Shown here: piece after piece, positions 24,450-32,845 of the stretch
Numbering within the stretch: the first letter of the stretch is position 1
Layout of the letters: each line of letters starts with the position of its first letter
Source of the DNA: an uncultured Pelagibacteraceae bacterium
GTDB lineage: Bacteria; Pseudomonadota; Alphaproteobacteria; Pelagibacterales; Pelagibacteraceae
Assembly: GCA_902547535.1 (NCBI GenBank)
Contig: CACCOB010000003.1
Coordinates: 124,001 to 188,000, forward strand
Reading direction: 5' to 3'
DNA: 64,000 bases
Made by a program: the position numbers and the translations under genes
The notes under the pieces: generated by a model
Databases searched by the model: none
What the model saw: only the letters and a program-made list of their open reading frames with translations
Told to the model about the DNA's origin: nothing

Positions 24450-26932
24450 TATTTTAAGTTAAGTTGTGAAAGCACATTAAATGGATTGTCATTAATGTCC
24501 TTGTTTTTATTCTTTTTAATAACTTTTCTTGATGGAATGTATTTAAAGTGAAGAATATTATCTTTTTCATAAGTTTTGTAATTCATTTTTTTTATTAATT
24601 TCACAAAATTTTCTTTATTACAACCTAACAAATTAAGCATTTCGGGAATTAATTTGATTTCTTTAATTTTATCCTCTGACTTACTATTAAAAATCATTAG
24701 AAACAGCCTTTCTAAAATATCTATTCTAACATACAAATTTTCAAATTTTTCAAAACCACACAATAGCATTAGATTTTTATTTAATATTTTCTTTTCCTCT
24801 AAAAAGTTTAATCCAAAGGTTGGAGGTGAAAAATTGAAATTTTTTTCGTTAAAGTTTTTCCACAAAAGAATTCTTAATGACACAGAACTTGGCTTAAATA
24901 ATCTAAATAAAAAAACATGATATCTTCCAAACTTTACACCTAAGTTTCTTAATTTTTTTCTATCATCTTGGTTAAGTTTATTTAAGTAATTTAAAACTTC
25001 ATCTCTTTTAACGACACCATTATTTTCATAAAGATGATATGCCAAAGCTCTTAATTCAGAATTATTGTCTTTTACGTTTTTCAAATCTATTAGACTTTTT
25101 AACTCTGTTTCAATTTTATTATTTATCCAGTTTTGTAAATAAGAATTTAGTCTTGATTTTTCACTGTTCTCAATCATTTCATCAATAATTAACTGAATTT
25201 GTGGGTTTAGATAGTCTGAACCTGGAATTAATTTAGCTATTTGATTGTTATTCCAATATATTTTAAAGTCTTCTCTTAACTCTATTAAACTGGTATCAAT
25301 TATTTGGCTAATTCTTTTTATAATTTCTGGACCAACATTTTGTCTAGCAGCCTTTTTCAATGATTTGATATCTGCATCTAAAGTATCAACTTTTAAATCT
25401 AATTCTAATTTTAGTCCTTTTAAACGACCAATATATTGTTGGTTAATCATAACTTTTTCGTCATTAACAATTTCAGTTTCAAACATTATATCTTGTTTTA
25501 ACCCTCTAGCTAATACACTTGCCCTTTTATCAATGAATGTTTTTGTTAATTCTTCGTGTAATCTATCAGAGAGTTTATCCTCAAGATTTTTTGTTCTTTC
25601 TATCCAGTAATCCTGATTTTCAACCCAATTAGACTTATTTGATACGTAAGCCCATGTTCTTACATTTGCGATTCTATTTGATAGCGAATCTACGTTTCCC
25701 TCTAGCTTATCTAATAATGAAAGCTGTTCTTTCATGTAGTGGTTTGGAACTTTTTTATTTTCAGTTGTTAAAAAATTGAAGATTTTACTAACTACTTCAA
25801 AATGGTGACCATAAGTTTTCTTTACAAAATCTGGTATTTGACAACATTCCCAAAGTATTTTTAAAATTTCAGCATTATCTTGAATTTCTGTGTTTTGCGA
25901 CTCTTTCAAGAAATACTTTAAGACTTTTTCATCTTGGCATTCATTTATTCTTCTTAGCCAGTCCTTCTGAGGTTTATTTTCTAAAGATTTTAACAATGAT
26001 ACTTTATTACTAAAATCTAATTTTGAGTTCCTCCAAAAGATTGTTTGAATATCTGGAAAATTATGAGTTTCCAATGCTTCGATTTTCTCTGGTTGAATTT
26101 CTTTACATTCGCCAGTTGTACCAAAAATTCCATCATTTAAATATCTGCCCGCTCTCCCTGCAATTTGTCCTATTTCAGAGAGATTTAAATTTCTTAATTT
26201 TTTTCCGTCAAACTTTTTTAAATTTGAAAAATAAATATTATCAAGATCCATATTTATTCCCATTCCAATTGCATCAGTTGCAACTAAATAATCAACATCT
26301 CCAGATTGATATAAATTTACCTGTGCATTTCTTGTTTTAGGACTGAGTGAACCCATTACTATAGCTGCTCCACCTTTTTGACGTCTAATTAGTTCTGCAA
26401 TTGCGTATACTTCCTCAGTGGAAAAAGCAATTACAGCGCTCTTTCTCTCAATTCTTGAAATCTTCTTATGACCACCAAATGATAATTTTGAGAGTCTTTC
26501 TCTATTTTTAAATTCAATATCATCATCAAGTTTTTGAATAATTTTTTTGATTGAGTTTGAACCCATCAACATAGTAAGTTTTTCACCTCTCATATTTAAC
26601 AATCTATCTGTAAAAATATGACCTCTCTCATGATCATTGCACATTTGTATTTCATCTATACCAACAAACTCTAAACTTTTATCCAAAGGCATAGACTCTA
26701 CAGTGCACAGAAAATATATTGCATTTATTGGTATAATTTTTTCTTCACCTGTAATTAAAGCTACTTTTGATGGATCAACTTTTGTAATAATTTTGTCATA
26801 CACTTCTCTTGCTAAAAGTCTTAATGGAAATCCAATCATTCCAGAGTCGAAAGAAAGCATAGTTTCAATAGCCAGGAAGGTTTTTCCTGTATTTGTAGGT
26901 CCAAGAACTGCAGTAATTTTATTTTTTATCAT
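24449..26932 (-). CDS. SUV3-type superfamily 2 RNA/DNA helicase
   Basis: Large helicase of 827 residues related to mitochondrial SUV3. Walker A GPTNTGKT lies at residues 11-18, motif II is DEIQM, motif V contains ATDAIGMGINMD and motif VI QIAGRAGRY. A long C-terminal part (about 320-827) contains the SUV3 C-terminal region and additional helical sequence. In mitochondria SUV3 works with an RNA degradation partner; the bacterial role is not established. In many alphaproteobacteria an S4-domain gene lies between this helicase and fdxA; here a TerB-like gene occupies that place. Confidence 0.9.
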   Translation of the reverse strand: MIKNKITAVLGPTNTGKTFLAIETMLSFDSGMIGFPLRLLAREVYDKIITKVDPSKVALITGEEKIIPINAIYFLCTVESMPLDKSLEFVGIDEIQMCNDHERGHIFTDRLLNMRGEKLTMLMGSNSIKKIIQKLDDDIEFKNRERLSKLSFGGHKKISRIERKSAVIAFSTEEVYAIAELIRRQKGGAAIVMGSLSPKTRNAQVNLYQSGDVDYLVATDAIGMGINMDLDNIYFSNLKKFDGKKLRNLNLSEIGQIAGRAGRYLNDGIFGTTGECKEIQPEKIEALETHNFPDIQTIFWRNSKLDFSNKVSLLKSLENKPQKDWLRRINECQDEKVLKYFLKESQNTEIQDNAEILKILWECCQIPDFVKKTYGHHFEVVSKIFNFLTTENKKVPNHYMKEQLSLLDKLEGNVDSLSNRIANVRTWAYVSNKSNWVENQDYWIERTKNLEDKLSDRLHEELTKTFIDKRASVLARGLKQDIMFETEIVNDEKVMINQQYIGRLKGLKLELDLKVDTLDADIKSLKKAARQNVGPEIIKRISQIIDTSLIELREDFKIYWNNNQIAKLIPGSDYLNPQIQLIIDEMIENSEKSRLNSYLQNWINNKIETELKSLIDLKNVKDNNSELRALAYHLYENNGVVKRDEVLNYLNKLNQDDRKKLRNLGVKFGRYHVFLFRLFKPSSVSLRILLWKNFNEKNFNFSPPTFGLNFLEEKKILNKNLMLLCGFEKFENLYVRIDILERLFLMIFNSKSEDKIKEIKLIPEMLNLLGCNKENFVKLIKKMNYKTYEKDNILHFKYIPSRKVIKKNKNKDINDNPFNVLSQLNLK

Positions 26933-27083
26933 TTCTAGCTTTGGTGTGAATTTTTTTACTAATACTATATGTTGTTACCTCTAAAGAACAAAAATAGGCT
27001 AAAACAAGTCCGAATCATTGAGGAAAAAGTTCTCATTTTTATTATTTAATGCTTTAAGGTTATCATAATTTCAAAAAATTAAA

Positions 27084-27089
27084 TATAAT
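27084..27089 (+). promoter_or_regulatory. -10-like box five bases before acetoacetyl-CoA synthetase
   Basis: A perfect TATAAT followed by five T and the ATG at 27095. No convincing -35 lies 16-18 bases upstream. If used, it would give a leaderless transcript. Confidence 0.4.
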
Positions 27090-27094
27090 TTTTT

Positions 27095-29053
27095 ATGTAT
27101 CGGAAATTGTGGGAAGCTGATTCTAAAACAAAAACAAGATCGAATTTATTTAAGTTTGAGAAATTTTTAGAGAAAAAATTTAAATATAAGTCATATAAAA
27201 ATTATAAAAAATTATATAATTGGAGTATCAAAAATCCAAAGTTATTTTGGTCCTCAATTTGGGAATTTTCAAATATCAAAGGTATTAAACATGATAATTT
27301 TTATTTTCCTAAACAAATTATTAAAAGTAAGTTTTTAGTAAAATCCAAATTAAATTATGCAGAGAACCTATTATCAAAAAATGATAAATCAAAAGCTGTA
27401 ACTTTTATTAGTGAAAATGGATACAGAGAAGAGAAGTCATGGAAAGAATTAAATAATAATACATTTAAATTTATTAATTTTTTTAAAGAGAATAAAATAA
27501 AAGAAAAAGACAGAATTGCGGCGTATACGGTAAATCAAATTGAGACAGTTGAAGGTTTTTTAGCAACAAGTGCAATAGGAGCCATATGGTCATCATGTTC
27601 TCCAGATTTCGGAACACAGGGAGTTATAGAAAGATTTTCTCAAATCAAACCAAAACTTTTAATTATTACTGATAGATACTATTACAATGGAAAAGAAATA
27701 AATGTTATTGAAAGGTTACCAGCTATTCTAAAAAAAATAAAATCAATTAAGAGTGTATTAATTACTAATTATCCAGGCAAAAAATATTTAAAGCCTAAGA
27801 AGATAAAAGGAGTAAAAATTTTTTATTACCACAGGTTGAAAAAACAAAAAGAAAAACAATTTTTATTCAATAAATTTGATTTTGATAAAGAATTAGCAAT
27901 TTTATATTCAAGTGGAACTACTGGCAAACCAAAGTGTATATGTCATAGAGCTGGAGGTGTTTTGCTACAACATTTAAAAGAACATAAACTTCATTCTAAC
28001 GTAAAACCAGGTGATAATGTGTTTTATTTCACCACTTGTGGATGGATGATGTGGAATTGGTTAATGACTTTTTTAGCATCAAAAGCGTCTATTGTTCTTT
28101 TTGATGGTTTCCCAATGCATAAAAGCAGCGATTTACTTTTTAAAATAGCCGAGAAAGAAAAAATTTCTTTGTTTGGCATAAGTGCTAAATATATTGACCA
28201 TTTAAAAAAATTAAATTTAAATATAAAGGCTAAGTATAAACTTAAATATCTTAAAACTATTTGTTCTACTGGATCACCATTATCTCCTGATGGTTTTGAT
28301 TATGTTTATAAAAATATAAAAAAAAATGTTCATCTAGCTTCTATTGCAGGTGGAACAGACCTCGTTTCATGCTTTGTGTTAGGAAATATTTACTCTCCTG
28401 TTTATAGAGGGCAAATTCAGAATAACGGTTTAGGAATGAACACAGATGTTTTTTCTGAAAGAGGAAAGTCGTTAATTAATAAAAAAGGAGAATTAGTTTG
28501 TAAATCAGCATTTCCATCAATGCCAATTTATTTTTGGAATGATAAAAATAATAAAAAATATAAATCCGCATATTTTGAGAAATATAAAAATGTTTGGCAT
28601 CATGGAGATTATGCAGAGAGAAAATCTAATGGCGGATATATTATTTATGGAAGATCAGATGCAACCCTTAACCCAGGAGGTGCTAGATTAGGCACTGCAG
28701 AGATATATTCTATTGTAGAGAAATTCAATGAAGTAAAAGAATCAATAGTTATAGGACAGCAGTGGGACAATGATGTGAGAATTATTTTATTTATAGTTCT
28801 AAAAAAACGTAAAACACTCAATGAAAATCTATCTCTAAAATTAAAAACGGCTATCCGTCAAAGTGCATCCCCACGCCATGTACCAAAAAAAATAATTGAG
28901 GTATCTGATATTCCTAAAACAAAAAATGGAAAAATAGTTGAGCTTGCAGTTAAAAATATTATTGAGGGAAATAAAATAAAAAATATACAAGCATTAATTA
29001 ATCCTGCAATTTTACAAGAATATAAAAATATAGAGGAACTTAAGAAACCATAA
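27095..29053 (+). CDS. acetoacetyl-CoA synthetase
   Basis: AMP-forming ligase of 652 residues that activates acetoacetate to acetoacetyl-CoA, used to consume ketone bodies or polyhydroxybutyrate products. The family is recognised by its length and by WEFSNIKG, the AMP motif LYSSGTTGKPKCI, CGWMMWNWLM, YGRSDATLNPGGARLG and the C-terminal lysine motif KTKNGKIVE. It precedes a TAXI-TRAP transporter on the same strand, 73 bases apart, so the two may be functionally related, though the transporter has its own strong ribosome binding site. Confidence 0.92.
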   Translation: MYRKLWEADSKTKTRSNLFKFEKFLEKKFKYKSYKNYKKLYNWSIKNPKLFWSSIWEFSNIKGIKHDNFYFPKQIIKSKFLVKSKLNYAENLLSKNDKSKAVTFISENGYREEKSWKELNNNTFKFINFFKENKIKEKDRIAAYTVNQIETVEGFLATSAIGAIWSSCSPDFGTQGVIERFSQIKPKLLIITDRYYYNGKEINVIERLPAILKKIKSIKSVLITNYPGKKYLKPKKIKGVKIFYYHRLKKQKEKQFLFNKFDFDKELAILYSSGTTGKPKCICHRAGGVLLQHLKEHKLHSNVKPGDNVFYFTTCGWMMWNWLMTFLASKASIVLFDGFPMHKSSDLLFKIAEKEKISLFGISAKYIDHLKKLNLNIKAKYKLKYLKTICSTGSPLSPDGFDYVYKNIKKNVHLASIAGGTDLVSCFVLGNIYSPVYRGQIQNNGLGMNTDVFSERGKSLINKKGELVCKSAFPSMPIYFWNDKNNKKYKSAYFEKYKNVWHHGDYAERKSNGGYIIYGRSDATLNPGGARLGTAEIYSIVEKFNEVKESIVIGQQWDNDVRIILFIVLKKRKTLNENLSLKLKTAIRQSASPRHVPKKIIEVSDIPKTKNGKIVELAVKNIIEGNKIKNIQALINPAILQEYKNIEELKKP

Positions 29054-29126
29054 TTATTTTTAAATTTATATAGACAATAATATTTGATTGTTATTAAATA
29101 GTAATAATAACTAATAGGGAGAAAAT

Positions 29127-30134
29127 ATGTTTAAAAAATTATTTAAAAGTTCTCTTATGATTTTGTTCTTGATGATTGGTTTATCAGGAAAATCGTTTGC
29201 GCAAGAACTTAAATTTTTTACGATTGGTACAGGTGGTACTGCTTACACTTACTATCCAGTTGGAGGTATGATTGCTAATGCAATTTCAAAACCACCAGGA
29301 TCTAGAGAGTGCGGTAAAGGTGGAAGCTGTGGAGTACCAAATCTAATAGCATCAGCTGTTTCATCAAGAGGATCAGTTGATAATGTAAATGCAATAGTCT
29401 CAGGATTAAGAAACTCAGGTTTTGCACAATCAGATGTTGCTTACTGGGCATATACTGGCACTGGAACAATGGAAGGTAAAGAGCCTGCAAAAGATTTAAG
29501 AACTATTGCAGCTCTTTTTCAAGAACATATACATTTAGTAGCGCTTAAAAAAAGTAATATTAATTCTGTAAAAGACTTAAAAGGAAAAAGAGTTTCACTA
29601 GATGAACCTGGATCTGGAACATATGTTGATGCAAAGTTAATATTAGAGTCTAATGGATTAAGTACAAGCGACGTAAAAGCTGAAGCATTGAAAGGTAAAG
29701 CTGCAACTGATGCTTTGAGAAATGGTAAAGTTGATGCAATTTTTGTTGTTGCAGGTTATCCAACTGGTGCAATCGTAGAACTAGCATCTGCAGTTGATAT
29801 AAAATTAGTTCCAATTGATGGTGCAGGAGCTAAAGCGTTGACTTCAAAATATGGTTTTTTCTCAGAAAGCCCAATTCCTTCAGGAACTTATGAGGGTGTT
29901 GATCAAGTTAACACTGTAGCAGTAGGCGCTCAATGGTTTACATCAGCTAAAGAAGATAGTGAATTAATTTATCAAATTACCAAAGCTTTGTGGAATAAAG
30001 AGTCAAGAAAGCTTATGGACGTTGGTCATGCTAAGGGAAAAACTATAACACCTGATACAGCTCTTTCTGGAGTAGGTGTGCCACTACACCCTGGTGCAGA
30101 AAAGTTCTATAAAGAAGCAGGACTTTTAAATTAA
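29127..30134 (+). CDS. TAXI-family TRAP transporter solute receptor
   Basis: Periplasmic binding protein of 335 residues. A signal peptide ends near SFA-QE at about residue 25; the TAXI signature FFTIGTGGTAYTYYPVGG follows directly. An inserted loop with two cysteines (RECGKGGSCG, near residues 59-68) could form a disulfide. The ATG has a good AGGGAG site five bases upstream, rare here, fitting the high expression of SAR11 binding proteins. Substrate is unknown; characterised TAXI systems transport organic acids or amino acids. A hairpin separates it from the permease gene. Confidence 0.93.
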   Translation: MFKKLFKSSLMILFLMIGLSGKSFAQELKFFTIGTGGTAYTYYPVGGMIANAISKPPGSRECGKGGSCGVPNLIASAVSSRGSVDNVNAIVSGLRNSGFAQSDVAYWAYTGTGTMEGKEPAKDLRTIAALFQEHIHLVALKKSNINSVKDLKGKRVSLDEPGSGTYVDAKLILESNGLSTSDVKAEALKGKAATDALRNGKVDAIFVVAGYPTGAIVELASAVDIKLVPIDGAGAKALTSKYGFFSESPIPSGTYEGVDQVNTVAVGAQWFTSAKEDSELIYQITKALWNKESRKLMDVGHAKGKTITPDTALSGVGVPLHPGAEKFYKEAGLLN

Positions 30135-30150
30135 ATCTTAAAAATCAATT

Positions 30151-30177
30151 TGCCCTAGATCAATTAGATCTAGGGCA
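30151..30177 (+). promoter_or_regulatory. 11-bp hairpin between TRAP receptor and permease
   Basis: TGCCCTAGATC (30151-30161) and GATCTAGGGCA (30167-30177) pair perfectly around AATTA. It begins 16 bases after the receptor stop and ends five bases before the permease ATG, with no T run. It probably protects the receptor mRNA 3' end and/or limits permease translation. Confidence 0.7.
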
Positions 30178-30182
30178 TTATT

Positions 30183-32168
30183 ATGTCCCAATTTAATATT
30201 TCACCTGATGAGGTTGCAAAACTTGAAGAAAAATTTGAGATAAAAAGTAATGAAAGAAAGTTAAAAAATTTCTTAAAAACATTGACTTTTGTTGCTTTGG
30301 TTGCAATGTCAATCTACCATTTTTATGCTTCAGGATTTGGAACTATAAGAGATATTCTCCATAGAGGTATTCATATTTCTTTTGTTGTAGGTCTTGTATT
30401 TTTATTTTATGGATGGAAAAATTTTGGGGATAAACAGTCTAAAAACAAAGTTCCATTAATAGATATTTTTTTTTCAATTTTAGTAGTTATAACTGCACTT
30501 TATTTACCATTATTGCCTCCAGAAATATTAGCTAGCAGAGTTGGAAATCCCTCGAGCACTGAGGTTATAATGGGTTCAATTCTAATTATTTTGACTCTAG
30601 AGGCTGCAAGAAGATCAATAGGATACACTCTACCATTGATATGCATTATATTTATGATCTTTGCACTTTATGGCCCTATTTTCCCTGGAGCTTTAAAGCA
30701 TGGTGGTAGTAGTTGGGCTGGTTTTGTAAATCATATTTATATAACTAACCAAGGAATTTATGGAATTGCTGTGGGTGTAATGGCCCAATATGTATTTTTA
30801 TTTATTCTATTTGGTGTCCTAGCGACAAGAATAGGTTTGGGTCAATTATTTATTGATTTAGCAATGGTAATAGCCGGAAGGTATTCTGGTGGACCAGCGA
30901 AAGTCGCAATTTTTTCCTCAGCTTTTCTAGGAACTATATCTGGCTCCTCAATTGCAAATACAGTTACAACCGGTTCTCTTACAATTCCAGCAATGAAAAA
31001 AGTTGGATACCCTCCTCACTTTTCAGGTGCTGTAGAAGCCACAGCTTCTACAGGTGGACAAATAACACCTCCTATTTTAGGAGCTGCAGCTTTTATAATG
31101 GTCGAATACTTAGAATTACCTTTAAGAGATATTTTGGCTGCAGCATTAATTCCTGCTCTACTTCATTATTTTGGAATTTTTGTAATGGTTCATTTAGAGG
31201 CAAAAAAATTAGGGTTGAGAGGTTTAAATGAAACTGAAGTCCCAAAATTTATTAAAATTATAAGAGACAATTGGCTAGCAATTGTTCCCTTATTTTTACT
31301 TGTATATTTAATACTAATCGGTCGAACTCCAGATTATGCCGCAGTTAATGGAATAATTGCTTGTGTAGTCATCGGATTTATAAGAAAAAAAAATAGACTT
31401 ACTCTCAATGATTTACTTGAGTGCCTAGCAAGAGGTGCAAAAAATACTTTAGCAGTTGGGGCAGCTGCTACTTCAATAGGTATAATAGTTGGTGTAGTTA
31501 CATTAACCGGAGTAGGATTTAGATTAGGATATGTAGTAATACAAACAGCTGGAGATATTGGTGGTTTCTTCTTAAATTTTTTACCATTTAATTATTTTTC
31601 ACTTCAAGATCTGACGTTATTTTTTTCTTTAATATTAATTGCAATATCATGCATATTCATGGGTACAGGAGTTCCAACAACTGCAACTTATATAATTCTT
31701 GTTGCTGTTGCAGCGCCCGCTCTTACTCAATTACAAATTGAACCAATAGTTTCGCATTTTTTTGTTTTTTATTATGGAGTTTTAGCAGATATAACTCCAC
31801 CAGTTGCCCTTGCAGCATATGCTGCAGCTGGTATTGCTGGATCAAATCCATTCACTACTGGCAATACAGCTTTTAGACTCGGTATTGCAAAAGCACTCGT
31901 ACCCTTTGTATTCGTTTATTCACCATCATTGTTGTTGGTTGCTCAAGGATTTAACTTCTATGACTTCTTTGTAACTTTAGTATCTGCAATGATTGGAATT
32001 GGATTAATTGGAATTGGTTTCACAGGATATTTATTTAAATCAGTATCTACATTTCAAAGATGGTATCTTGGAATTATTTCATTATTATTTATTGCGCCTG
32101 GATTAAGTTCATCAATTATTGGCTTAGTTTTAGTATTACCAGTGTTTGTGCTTCAATTAAGAAAATAA
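30183..32168 (+). CDS. fused TRAP transporter permease (4TM-12TM)
   Basis: Integral membrane protein of 661 residues joining the small DctQ-like and the large DctM-like subunits, as usual for TAXI systems. The N-terminal part (about 40-160) has four hydrophobic helices; the DctM part starts near 170 with QYVFLFILFGVLATRIGLG and includes the conserved glycine-rich FLGTISGSSIANTVTTGSLTIPAMKK region and GTGVPTTATYIILVAVAAPAL segments. It imports an unidentified solute with a sodium or proton gradient, taking ligand from the preceding receptor. Confidence 0.93.
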   Translation: MSQFNISPDEVAKLEEKFEIKSNERKLKNFLKTLTFVALVAMSIYHFYASGFGTIRDILHRGIHISFVVGLVFLFYGWKNFGDKQSKNKVPLIDIFFSILVVITALYLPLLPPEILASRVGNPSSTEVIMGSILIILTLEAARRSIGYTLPLICIIFMIFALYGPIFPGALKHGGSSWAGFVNHIYITNQGIYGIAVGVMAQYVFLFILFGVLATRIGLGQLFIDLAMVIAGRYSGGPAKVAIFSSAFLGTISGSSIANTVTTGSLTIPAMKKVGYPPHFSGAVEATASTGGQITPPILGAAAFIMVEYLELPLRDILAAALIPALLHYFGIFVMVHLEAKKLGLRGLNETEVPKFIKIIRDNWLAIVPLFLLVYLILIGRTPDYAAVNGIIACVVIGFIRKKNRLTLNDLLECLARGAKNTLAVGAAATSIGIIVGVVTLTGVGFRLGYVVIQTAGDIGGFFLNFLPFNYFSLQDLTLFFSLILIAISCIFMGTGVPTTATYIILVAVAAPALTQLQIEPIVSHFFVFYYGVLADITPPVALAAYAAAGIAGSNPFTTGNTAFRLGIAKALVPFVFVYSPSLLLVAQGFNFYDFFVTLVSAMIGIGLIGIGFTGYLFKSVSTFQRWYLGIISLLFIAPGLSSSIIGLVLVLPVFVLQLRK

Positions 32169-32171
32169 AAT

Positions 32172-32594
32172 TTATCCACCTAAACCAGCATTTGGAAGCG
32201 GTCTTCTTAAAATCTTCCAAATTCCAACAGCGCTAGCAATAAGTTTATTTTTGCACTTTAGTTTACAATTCATGAATACCATTGATTTAGTAACTTTTTG
32301 GATTTCAACTTTTCCAAATAATTCATCTCCCAAATTAGAAGGAGCTATAAATTTAATATCTAAGGAAATAGTTACACAGGGTTTATTGCCACTAGCTTTG
32401 TGACAACCAGTTCCTGCGCCAGCATCAATTATTGTACATATATAACCACCATGGGTTATCCCAGCTTTGTTTAAATGTGTTTTTTTAATTTTTGTTTTAA
32501 ACTCAAATTTGTTTTTACTTAAAGATCTGAATAACAAACCACCATTATGTTTCATGTAACTTGGTTTATTACTTAATTGTTTAAATTTTTTCAT
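32172..32594 (-). CDS. PaaI-like hot-dog thioesterase
   Basis: Acyl-CoA thioesterase family protein of 140 residues. The hot-dog core shows NKAGITHGGYICTIIDAGAGTG, with HGG as the family glycine turn, and CVTISLDIKFIAPSNLGDEL. Start chosen at the ATG at 32594; an upstream in-frame ATG exists at 32639 but adds a poorly conserved segment. It meets the TRAP permease gene tail-to-tail. Substrate unknown. Confidence 0.85.
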   Translation of the reverse strand: MKKFKQLSNKPSYMKHNGGLLFRSLSKNKFEFKTKIKKTHLNKAGITHGGYICTIIDAGAGTGCHKASGNKPCVTISLDIKFIAPSNLGDELFGKVEIQKVTKSMVFMNCKLKCKNKLIASAVGIWKILRRPLPNAGLGG

Positions 32595-32691
32595 TAAAGG
32601 ATTATTGCCATCATTAATATAAATAATAATACTAAACAAAAGAAATATATTACAGATTTTTCAAGTGATATTTTCATTTATCCTTTCGTTT

Positions 32692-32768
32692 TGGTGCGCC
32701 TGCTAGGAGTTGAACCCAGAACCTCCTGGTCCGTAGCCAAGCGCTCTATCCAATTGAGCTACAGGCGC
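32692..32768 (-). tRNA. tRNA-Arg (anticodon ACG)
   Basis: A 77-base tRNA with encoded CCA. Acceptor GCGCCTG pairs with CAGGCGC; the anticodon stem CTTGG/CCAGG encloses CTACGGA, anticodon ACG, normally deaminated to ICG to read CGU/CGC/CGA. D-arm AGCTCAATTGGATAGAGC and T-loop GTTCAACTC are normal. Confidence 0.97.
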
Positions 32769-32834
32769 AATTTATACAGTTTTTTATACATAATTAATAA
32801 TGTAAATTATTTTTTTAGCAAATATTGATATATA

Positions 32835-32840
32835 TATAAT
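32835..32840 (+). promoter_or_regulatory. -10-like box five bases before aceE
   Basis: TATAAT followed by AAAAA and the aceE ATG at 32846. The domain start fixes the ATG with confidence, so a transcript from this box would be leaderless. The -35 region is only a T run. Confidence 0.4.
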
Positions 32841-32845
32841 AAAAA

